NCBI RefSeq assembly: GCF_014529535.1
Contig: NW_023503376.1
Location: forward strand, 310,001 to 374,000
Direction of reading: 5' to 3'
DNA: 64,000 nucleotides
DNA from: Bradysia coprophila
Taxonomy: Eukaryota > Arthropoda > Insecta > Diptera > Sciaridae
In this document: positions 23,203 through 35,200 of the stretch, one piece after another
How the letters are laid out: every line of letters starts with the position of its first letter
Numbering within the stretch: position 1 is the first letter of the stretch
Made by a program: the position numbers and the translations under genes
The notes under the pieces: model-generated
Told to the model about the DNA's origin: nothing
Seen by the model: the letters and a program-made list of their open reading frames with translations, nothing else
The model's database searches: none

Positions 23203-26200
23203 CTAATCTAAACCGAATTCATTTCGTATCCATGGATACTGAGCCGGACATTCGTTGCAGGTGTACAAGTAGCGATCTTGTTGCAACACTCTACTGTGCA
23301 GTTTACATGTGTTTGGTAGATTACACGCCAATTCGTTCGCTTCCAACGACTTTCCTTTGCAATTCCACGGCTCGAATTGATTCATTTGATTGCTTGTCGT
23401 CGGATTCCGGATCCACTGGATCGCCTGGTATTTGGTCACAAAGTAAACATCGGGCAGTTTGCCCATATCGTCCATGAATCGCGTGAAAGCGTCCATGTAC
23501 TCCTGCTTTTTAAACCACGTCGAGTGGAAGAACAAGCCGAATGGAGCTCGATTCGTCAGGTAATGCCGTTTGAAATTGTGAGTTAACATTCTGTACACAT
23601 CTTCGCCGTTCAAATGTGGCGGACAACTGTCCACCATTCCACAATTATATTCGCCCGCTTCGAGCTGGTTCATCACCATTTCCCATATGCCCGGATAGCT
23701 TCGAGACGGACAGTTTTGATTATTTCCAGTGCATGTGTGCGGCATCTTGTAGTCTAGCGTATACGGCCACAACGGAGGATTGGAGAACGGAGCCACCATC
23801 GAGGAATCATACACAAATCCGAATTCTTTCATCATCAGGAATTGACGATTCCAACCGACCCGTAAAAATGGAACCCGCATACCACGCAGGTCTTCCATAC
23901 GAACGTTTCCGAATTTGTTAATTATATTTGCCTGGCCAACCATTTCGTCGAACCAGTCTTCGATAGTAGCGTTTTTAGACCACCACTCTTCCGGTCCTCG
24001 ATGGCTGCGAATAAAGTCAATTTTATTAGAATGCTAAGCAAACAAGAGGCCATAAGTGCAAGGTGCTTACGTTATTGAATGGATCGCTGTAAATGAAAAA
24101 GCATTAATGAGCAGAGTTAAATTGGGCGATTCTTACGTTCTCAACACACTTACCGATTTCATGGCCGTCGTTCCACATCTTCTGCACTTGAGCATAGTTG
24201 GTATACTGATGTGATACATAAAATGTGGCTTTGATGGGACATCCGTTCGGATTCTTTCTGTTCGGCGTAAAGACCTTCGTCGTGTACAGATCCCAATTCT
24301 CGAAATTGATTGCATCATCAAATGTCAGCAGAATCATCTGTGGAACTTGGCTCGGTTCAAGGCGTCCCGGTATCAACGTTCCGTCTTTCGAGCAGAAACA
24401 TTCAGGCAGAGTACACAGTGACATATCGCAGCCCTCAGCAGCATTCGGATCGTTATCAACGTCACACCAACCTTCATCCGAACCATCCGGACAGTCTACA
24501 GAACCATCACAGAAGTATTCGTTTGGCAGGCACGTACCGTCACCACATCCAAGTTGACTACTTTCGGCACATTGGGCTGATTCTAGCAGTGGTTTTGGAA
24601 CTCGTTCCTCTGGAATTACAGTCGGTAAAGTTGTTAATTTCGATTGTTTTAAAGATAATTTGATTTTGGAACTTTTCTATAAATTCTTACTTCATGCAGA
24701 CCGAAAAGGAGTTACTATTTTTGGGAAATATTTTCCTATATTTTTCACAAATTTTCGCTGATTTTCCAAAATAAATAATTGTGACAGTACAGTGGACGTC
24801 AGTGAAATTTAGACACGAATTTGCTTCAGTTGTTTTTCAGATGGTCCACTCATACAAGCAAAACAGCTGATACTTGCTGACACTCTTGACTCAATTTGAC
24901 TGACGTCCACTGTATGGAAAAATATAAAGAAAATTTGGGAAAATAGTCCCTATCATGTTTGGGTAGTGTCCATAAACGATGCCCACTTTTTCAGCGGTGC
25001 AAGTAGTGTTAAATCTTTGATAACTCGAGAACACTTTTTGAAGTGAATTTTTTTTTCTTTCTCTCAATTCTCAATTCTGTAGCTACCAACTACCAAATAC
25101 ATGAGTTATAAATAGGCAAGCTGGAAGAATAGTTTCATCAGTGGATATCAGTAAACATCTCCACCAACTTTTTATCAGTTTCGTAGTCAACTACGAATAT
25201 TTAGTATTCAACTACCAATTCGGTAGTCATCTACCAATTTGGTAGTCAACTAACAATTTGGTAGCCAACTACCAATTTAGTAGTCAACTACCAATTTGGT
25301 AGTCAACTACCAATTTGGTAGTCAACTACCAATTTGGTAGTCAACTACCAATTTGGTAGTCAACTACCAATTTGGTAGTCAACTACCAATTTGGTAGTCA
25401 ACTACCAAATTATCGAATTATAAATAGGCAAGCAGCCTCAATAATTTCATCAGTCGGTGTGGAGTTTTGAAACAGTTAACATCTCTACCAACTCTCTTTC
25501 AGCATGTTAGTCAATTACCATTTTGGTAGTCAACTACCAAAAATTCAAGCTTTAAATAGGCAAGCAGGCAGAATAATTTCGTCAGTTGGTGCGCAGCTTT
25601 TGAATAGTGAACATCTCTGCCGAAAATTACGTTTGGTAGTCAATTATAATATTGGTAGTTAGCTACCAACTACCAAATTTTCGAATTGCAATGCCAACTA
25701 TGAGAGATCGGTTATCAGATAACAAATAATTATTATTTGCCTGGTGTTGATTTGCTCATAGTAGCATTGCAATTTTGAATCTGTTGCTATCGCCATTTTT
25801 GATTTGTGACAGATGAAGTGTCCACAATAGGGTTTTTTCTAAAAGAGAAAAGACCTAAAAACATTTGTTCTCGTTTGTTCTACGACTTTTAGATTTGGGC
25901 CGTAACGAGGGTAGACCTAGTGTGTATCTTGGCCATCTCACATCGTAGAACATCCAAATTGGTGCCAAATTGAAGGTATGGGTGCCAAATGGCGAATGAA
26001 ATTTTAAAATTAAATTTTTATTGAAAGGCCTGTCGCACCAGACAAGTTGAAATTTCGAAAATTTGATTTGTGTGGCACGACAGGTCTTTTATCAAAAATT
26101 TAATTTTGAAATTTCATTCGCCATTTGGCACCAATACCTTCAATTTGGCACCAATTTGGATTTTCTACTACCCTCGTTATCTAAAAATCTAAAAGTCGTA

Positions 26201-29200
26201 GAACAAATGTTTTTAGACCCGTACGAAGTACTGGGGTCTTATAGGTTTACGCATACGTTTGTAACACGTCGAATTGGACTCCCTGAGTAAGGGGAAACCT
26301 AAGGTGGTTGTCTAGAGATGCCAAATCCGCGAAAAAAAAATGTCTGTCTGTCTGTCCGTCTGTCTGTCTGCACGATAACTTGAGTAAAACGCATCCGATT
26401 TTGAAAATTCTTTTTTTTCCCGTTTGGTAATGTCAAAAGACAGGCTAAGTTCGAAGATGAGTGATTTTGGATCGACCCCTCCCGAGCTGTGGCCCAATAA
26501 GTGCTTTACGGTTTTTCGAAGATATCTTCGGACATTTAAACGGTTAACTTGTAAGTGATACGTCAAATAAAAGGTATTTACAATTCCGATCGACAAAAAA
26601 AAAGTTTATGGAAATCGGATGACCGACTCGTGAGTTAGACCCCTTGGTGTGGAACAGGCACAGGGCGGCAAGCAGTTTTTGCTTGTAGGTCGGCCACATT
26701 TGAACATATTTCGTCTGTTTTAGCTTTATTAGATAGGTATTGACCGTACCAATCAGGGAAAAAAAAGTTTATGAAATTATGTTCTCCGGAGCGTGAGCTA
26801 GGTCTCTTGGAGTGAGCTCTTATCTGGCTACTCGGCCGTACAGTGAACGTGGAGTATTTTGTCAATATCTCGAGTAAATTTTGACCGAATTTCATGAATT
26901 TTTTTTTGTTTGAAAGGTATTAATGAATGTAAAGCGTCGGTACTATTTTCGGTTTCCTAACAAAATGGCTGCCGGCGGCCATATTGGATTTTAGTAAAAC
27001 GATATAAAGTGGGAAAAATGATGCTTAGAGAGTTTCTGTTAATATGGAAATAATGTGTTAAGTGTGAGGGGTTTCAGGGATTCCATATATGGCTATATAC
27101 AGCTATATTGAGCTATATACAGGCATATAGAGCTATATAATAGCATATATTCCTCTGTGAAATGTTTATTTATAGTGAAATATAGGTAAATATAGCGGTA
27201 TATAGCTGTTTAAATAGGAATTTATGAAATTTGACTTCGTACGGGGCTGTCTATATTGCCTCCGGCAATTTATTTGTATATGATAACAAGGCAAAGAGTG
27301 GATAATGTAAGTGATTTTAAAGGGAGAATAGTTTTTCAGCAGAGAAGAAAATGAAGTAAGAGAAATGAAGAGTTTCACATTAAAGGCTTTTGATACGAAT
27401 AGGTGTTTCGTACGGGTCGGCGTTAGCTATGTTTTGTATTGTATAATGTAGCAAAATGGCAAAATGACTCAAAGTGTCAAATTTAGTAATCCTGAAGTCG
27501 AAGGTACTCTCCCACTTTTAAGTATTTAAAAAAAAAATGAAGCAGCGCCGTCGCGACGGTCCGTTAATGTTTTTTTTCTTTTCTAGTGCTTAGTTGCAGG
27601 TATTTAACCATTTTCATCCACACAATGAACAAACAGTAAAATTGAAACAATCTACCATTCATATCTGTTCTGATTTCTATTGAACACCTAATGCGCTTTG
27701 ACTTGAGTCAGAGAATACAATATAACTCGAATACGACGACGACGCCGGAGAAGAAACTTTGTATAATTATGTGTTGTATATTGTAAGACATAAATTGTGT
27801 TCAAAATTGAATTAAAAATGGAATTTTCTCTCTTCTTCTCGCATAAGACGGCATTTTCCATTTCGGAACATTATAATGCCTCGAAGAGATGATAATATTC
27901 AATTTAAATGATTAAAAGTTTCAATTAAAATTGAATAATAAAATCGCTTCCACAGAAACTATATGGCAAGAGATAATAATCACATGTAAAGTAGGTAAAA
28001 AAAAACGCACGCCAAAGAAAAGGTAATTACGTTCCCGCAGAATAGATTTCGATGCATCTTTTTGTGTGTGTGCACCAACAAGAAAGCGGTGGTGGATCGA
28101 ATAAATGTTCTCAATAGCATTTAATTATGCGTAAAATGTTAAGTCTTCACCTCATAACAGAGATACAGATATTGCATAATGCAAAAATGGAAATTCGTTG
28201 GCAACAGCATACCTATTTGCCAAACAGATCATTACATCAACTCTTTTCTAGGTAAGTGATCCAATGGATACGCTGAACAAAAACCACGCTGCAATGAATA
28301 AAACGAAACAATAACAAACGCTGGTTCGATAATCCAAACAAAAATCTATTAAATACATAATGCTAAAGCGTATGATGAAGTGGAACCGAGTCAGTCTGTG
28401 CCGAACGCAATGTAATAAGCGCCGCTATATCAAAAATGAGGTTATTACTTTTTGCCAGGTGAATTTACAGTGTTTTTCCTATTCCGATTTTCGGTTTTAA
28501 TGCGATACACTAAACAATACCATGAGGAAGTTATTGCTTTTACATTTGCATCGCTTGTTGACAAATGTGATGTGATATTCCATGGCATGGATTTATGGGT
28601 AAAATTTCGTAATTTACTGTGGGTTGCTGGAGTGCACTACACTTTACAGCCGTTTCATTGCGAATTTATGTTATTGTCAGTTGTGCACACTCGTGTAATG
28701 TCTAGATCATAATTATGCGGTATGAGATTTAGACGATGTGGTAAAATGTGTTTGAGCTCCGAGTACTGTTCTTTTACATGGCGATCATGAAGTACAACAA
28801 AAGAAGTGAAAGACCACTTGATGGAACGCCGAATTAAAGTGAGCTGTTGTAACCAAAAATAGATCTTTCTGAGGGAAACTTCGTTAGAGAAAAAGCAGCA
28901 GAATAAATACGAACGTTGAAAGGGCAACACTCCCGAAATACGTGTTGATTCTCTCCCAACCGCAAAGTCCACAATTGAAAGGCTAACTGGTCAATTTTGA
29001 AGACTAAACCGAAGACTTTAACAAACGAAGTAATAGATTCAATCGTCAAAATAGTGAAAAATGGAATCTCGCGCCGCGCGAAATTCCTACTCTAGAGTGG
29101 TAATTTCGCGCCCATACATTTTTTGAAATTTTGGTGTTGTTGGAATTCGGTGCGAATTTGATTTATGATGGTTTTAGGCAAAGTAAAAGTTGGAAATGGG

Positions 29201-32200
29201 TGCGAACTCGATTTCGAGTATTTTTGAAGGAACCGAAAGTTGGAAGTGGGTGCGAACTCGATTTAGAGCACTTTTAAAGGAACTGAAAGTTGGAAATGGG
29301 TCCGAACTCGATTTCGAGTATTTTTGAAGGAACCGAAAGTTGGAAGTGGGTGCGAACTCGATTTAGAGCATTTTTATAGGAGCTGAAAGTTGGAAATGGG
29401 TGCAAACTCAATTTCGTAAAAGGAAAATTCACTAAGTCTTTGTTAGCATTTCGTAAAAGCAGGTTCTTTGTACATGCTCTAAATCGAGTTCGCACCCATT
29501 TCCAACTTTCAGTTCCTTTGTACATGCTCCAAATCGAGTTCGCACCCATTTCCAACTTTCAGTTTATTTGTACATGCTCCAAATCGAGTTCGCACCCATT
29601 TCCAACTTTTACTTTGCCTAAAACCATCACAAATCAAATTCGCACCGAATTCCAACACCTCGCATCCGTTTTCAAAAATTCAAAAAATGTATGGGCGCGA
29701 AATTACCACTCTAGAGTAGGAATCTCGCACGGCGCGAGATTCCCCAACACCCTTATTCGCTGGTAACCTGCATGGACGCTACTGTAGTCACTGATTTCAG
29801 TAATGACTTGTGCAGTCGCTTAAACGAACAGGTGATAAACATTCATTGCCACAATTTGTGTATCATCCGAACGCAGATAAATCAATTACAGTTGCAAAGT
29901 TATGGGTTTTTTTTCGGTTGAGGTGCAAAAGTTACACTTCATTTCCATGTCAGCGTTGACGTATCGTTTTTAAATCGCCTACAGGCATTTAATGCAAACA
30001 TAAAATATGCAACATGCAACACTTGAAAGCTAATAGTGCGCAATTAAAAATAAACGGTTTTTGCATAAAATTGGTTCCGCAGGACAGAGTGTGTAAACGC
30101 AAACACCCCAAAGGGGGTGGGGGGAAAAATCGATAAAAGTGATAAACTGGCAATGTTAAACATGTTGAAACTGAGTTTGAAACGGCATTAACCCCTATGC
30201 CACTCATGCCAGTCCAACCAAACAAAGAATTTCCTTTTTGACAACACAATTATTATGCATTACACACACTGCAACACTGGAAAAACTCGTAACAATCTCA
30301 TCCGAAGAATACCATGGTACATGTACGTACAAGTCCTATAGGATTCAGTGCAGATAATTTATTTCGAAACATTGAAGGTAGAAAGAACGAACGTTGTTCA
30401 TTTGTCATTTTGTATGATTTACAAATGGTAAATAACAATAACAGAGATAGAATTCAGAGCATCACAAACCAACAGCGAAAAGTGCAGTTTATTACCGTAT
30501 CGGTAAATCCCACATGAAAAAGATCCATTTATTATTACATTACAATTTACAAAACTCACCAGCCGTGACATCACAATTATCAACATTCTGCTTGAAATCA
30601 CATATTTGTCGAGACACATCGAACAGTAATCCAACGGAACACTTAAACTCGAATACTTCGCCATCCAAGCACAGATAGTACTTTGAGCATTCGGAATTTG
30701 TCCAGATTTTGTTGGTCGGTCGGTCTGGATTGCGATAGAATTTTGCACCTTCCAAACATTTGACACTATCCTTTAAGCTTCGTTTTACCAAATTTTCACA
30801 GTCGACTGAAAATAAATTTGAAAAAAAAAAAACGAAAATGAATTAGTGAACCAATTTAAAATGGTGTTGGCTGGGTATATTGTCGAAATAATTCGCTTGC
30901 ATATAATAATGTAGATTACGAGCAGAGATTCTGCTGGACATTATTTATTCATTAATTAAAATGGATTGAACATTGGCAGATTTTTAATATTAAAAGCGAG
31001 CTGGCTGATTAATTAATTAGTTTTTTCACATCCAATCACAAAATGATAGTGTTCATAGTATCCAAAATAGTTTCTTGATTAACGTGTTTGTCGTCACATA
31101 TTTTCATTTAATAGAACTCCCACGCTTTTCCATTTATTTTAGGAGTTTTTTATTAGGTTGTTAGACTTAAATTTTAGGAGATTTTTAGGAGTTAAAAACC
31201 TTTTATGTTTCCTTATACAAATACCTCGATGTGATAAATCAGAGAGATTCTTTTGAAAATCCACCTATCAAAATCGGACCCATTTCGTCTGGGATGGATA
31301 TATACGTGGTTTGAAAGGTCTTTGCCAGTAGACCTCAAAACAGGCCTCACACAGTCTCGAGCTACGCCTGGTTGCTGGTGGAAGATCTCCGAAGTTGGAA
31401 AAATAGTGTTTAGACCCGTACGAAGTACTGGGGTCTTATAGGTTTACGCATACGTTTGTAACACGTCGAATTGGACTCCCTGAGTAAGGGGAAACCTATT
31501 GTGGTTGTCTAGAGATGCCAAATCCGCGAAAAAAAAAATGTCCGTCTGTCTGTCTGCACGATAACTTGAGTAAAACTCATCCGATTTTGAAAATTCTTTT
31601 TTTTCCCGTTTGGTAATGTCAAAAGACAGGCTAAGTTCGAAGATGAGTGATTTTGGATCGACCCCTCCCGAGCTGTGGCCCAATAAGTGCTTTACGGTTT
31701 TTCGAAGATATCTCCGGACATTTAAACGTTAAACTTGTAAGTGATACGTCAAATAAAAGGTATTTACAATACCGATCGACAAAAAAAAAGTTTATGGAAA
31801 TCGGATGACCGACTCGTGAGTTAGACCCCTTGGTGTGGAACAGGCACAGGGCGGCAAGCAGTTTTTGCTTGTAGGTCGGCCACATTTGAACATATTTCGT
31901 CTGTTTTAGCTTTATTAGATAGGTATTGACCGTACCAATCAGGGAAAAAATTTTATGAAATTATGTTCTCCGGAGCGTGAGCTAGGTCTCTTGGAGTGAG
32001 CTCTTATCTGGCTACTCGGCCGTACAGTGAACGTGGAGTATTTTGTCAATATCTCGAGTAAATTTTGACCGAATTTCATAAATTTTTTTTTGTTCGAAAG
32101 GTATTAACGAATGTAAAGCGTCGGTACTATTTCCGGTCTCCTAACAAAATGGCTGCCGGCGGCCATATTGGATTTTAGTAAAAGTGATATATCTTGGGAA

Positions 32201-35200
32201 AAATGGTACTTAGAGAGTTTCTGTTAACATGGAAATAATTTGTTATGTGTGTGGGGTTTCAGGGATTCCATATACGGACATCTATATATACCTATATACA
32301 GCTATATTGAGCTATATACAGGCATATAGAGCTATATAATAGCATATTCATCTGTGAAATGTTTATTTACAGTGAAATATAGGTAAATATAGCGGTATAT
32401 AGCTGTTTAAATAGGAATTTATGAAATTTGTCTTCGTACGGGGCTGTCTATATTGCCTCCGGCAATTTAATTGTATATGATAACAAGGCAAAGAGTGGAT
32501 AATGTAAGTGATTTTAAAGGGAGAATAGTTTTTCAGGAGAGAAGAATATGAAGTAAGAGAAATGAAGAGTTTCACATTAAAGGCTTTTGATACGAATAGG
32601 TGTTTCGTACGGGTCGGCGTTAGCTATGTTTTTTATCCGAAACTTTAGGCCGTTATAAATGATCATTCCAAGTGAGAGTGGGCTCGTTGGAAAGCTGAGC
32701 TTAAGTACTTTCGGGTCATGCATAGTTTGATTAGATTCATTGATATATGTTTGCAAAAATTTGCAAGAATTTTTTTTCAAAATCTGTGTGAATTTTAGAC
32801 AGGTCTGGGCTGGTACTGATGACGCTTAATGTGAACCAAAGATGCTAGTCGTAACATACATTGTCTAAGCTTTTTATTGATACCTCATATGCAGTGCTGG
32901 TGATTGCTGGCGAGATTTACGAGTAGCGGTTGTACTAGCATAAAATTCTGTTATGTCAGCAATCACCAGCACTACAAATGAGGTATCAACGGAAAGCTTA
33001 GACAATGTATGTTACAACTAGCATGTTAGGCTCACATTAAGCGTCATCAGTACCAGCCCAGACCTGTCTAAAGTTCTCACAGATTTTGAAAAAAAAATTC
33101 TTGCAGATTTCTGCAAACATATTTCAATGAATCTAATCAAACTAGGCATGACCCGAAAGTACTTAAGCTCAGCTTTCCAACGAGCCCACTCTCACTTGGA
33201 ATGATCATTTATAACGGCCAAAAAATTCGGATAAAAAACACTATTTTTCCAACTTCGGAGATCTTCCACCAGCAACCAGGTGTGGCTCGAGACTGTGTGA
33301 GGCCTGTTTTGAGGTCTACTGACAAAGACCTTTCAAACCATGTATAAATCCATCCCAGACGAAATGGGTCCGATTTTGATAGGTGGATTTTCAAAAGAAT
33401 CCCTCTAGGTGATACATTATAAGTCGCAAAGTTTGTTAAAATTTGTATTTTGTGTCAGTCTGGTGCGAATAGCATCAACAATAATAGTTCTTCTATTAGC
33501 ACGAGAGGGCGAATAGCATCTGCAATAACACTTCATTGATCAGACGGGCGGCGAATAGCATCTGCAATAATACTTCGTTCATCAGAAGGCATTCGACCAA
33601 TGTTCTGAGAGAAAGTTTAAATACGTCTTTCGACGTTTTGCATTAATATGCAGTTCAAAAATACCATTTCTCATCGGGCCATGGCAACAGTGGTACGCGA
33701 TACAATGCTCTAGGAACACTACACCGATTTGTACACGAATAAGTCTAGCGAATCATAGTCGAAATGAAATTTTAACACATCACATATGTGCAAACTTTGC
33801 TTTACTTCGTTGATAATAACAGGTGGCGCAGTTTGAAATGATTGATTGGCAAATAGATTGGGCTTAAATTTAAATCTTTTAGAGATTAACAGTTTGCGAT
33901 CGAATCTTTTTTAGAATTAAAATTCAATTCCCTCATTACATTTCGAACTGGTAGATTTAGATTTTGAAGATATGCCGACATCTACTACGGAGGCATTTTT
34001 ATATATCTGAAATGATAAATGTTATGTAGAAGATGTGCGTGCATGTACTTAAAAATTAGAGTCCGGGTGGAAACCCGAGAGTCTTCACACATCCATTTCG
34101 TTCTTTATCCCGTGGGAGTTTATTTTAACCCTTGTTACAGAGAAAAGAACCTCGAGGGATTAAGATACGCTATTTAATCCCCAAAACCTGCTATTTTAAT
34201 TTCAAGATACGCGTTGTAGTGGTAAAACCATAGACACCATACTTACTGGCCCACGTTAATCCCTTCCTTTTAAATTTTTTAAAGATCATGACACTGTTAA
34301 GTAGGATACAGTAATTTTCAACTTCTTTACGTCGAAAGTGTCACTTATCCCCAGATATTTTTAAATCCGTAGAGTAAATTTTTGGTAAGTCAAATATTCA
34401 CAAGCAGTCGATATCGGAAGGAGGGAGTAGCATAAATCATTAATTAATAATTATTCTTGTCGTTACTTTTGGTACTGTTGGTGTTGAGAATTTTACTGCT
34501 TGTTTTCTCTTTGATTGCCGGTTGTCCGGTGTTGTTTGTAGCAAAATTTGTTTACCTGTACTTGCAGTGGCAGTAACCGCTGTCTTAGACTACCGTTGAG
34601 ACATACACACATTGCTTAGGGCTGTTGCCCGTTTAACGTTCCAGTTTATTCTGATCTAATTGTTCGTACAGCAGCTCTATTTAAACAACTTTCTGAGCCT
34701 ACTCGATCGACTTTAATTTAATTGACCTCTTTGATGTTTCATTTCTGTGCAGTGGAAACACTCGTCAGTGACAGTTGTATTGTTTCGAACAGTTGGTATA
34801 TTGTCACTGAGTCACCAAACGATTTGACAAGTAGGAATTGCATATTTGGAAGTTCAGGTTAACTAAAAGTTTACATTTTGAAGCGGCCGCAAGTTCCTCG
34901 TTCATTTCTCATTTTTAATGGCTTCTCTGTAAATAATGATGTTCAAAGGTACTAATGATGGTACGTAAATCAAAGCGCAAGCAGTCGAAATGCTGGATGT
35001 ATTTAACGATTTGAGAGTGTTTTTAATTAATTTATGCAAAAGTTCATGGAAAAAATAATAATCTTAGACGACCGCTGAAGTAATACATAGAAAAAAACAA
35101 GTGAAACAAGTTTCTCTTTCGCTTAATCGAAAACATAATAATCTCGTGAAAAATGATTTTGATGAACAGCCATGGGAATAATTGAAAATTAGGAATTCGT

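Noticed and set aside
23616..24663. Plus-strand ORFs of 101-117 aa
   Set aside because: They are antisense to conserved deacetylase exons and carry no motif.
29274..29766. Overlapping ORFs on both strands near 29.3-29.8 kb
   Set aside because: They are translations of the tandem units in the foldback arms.
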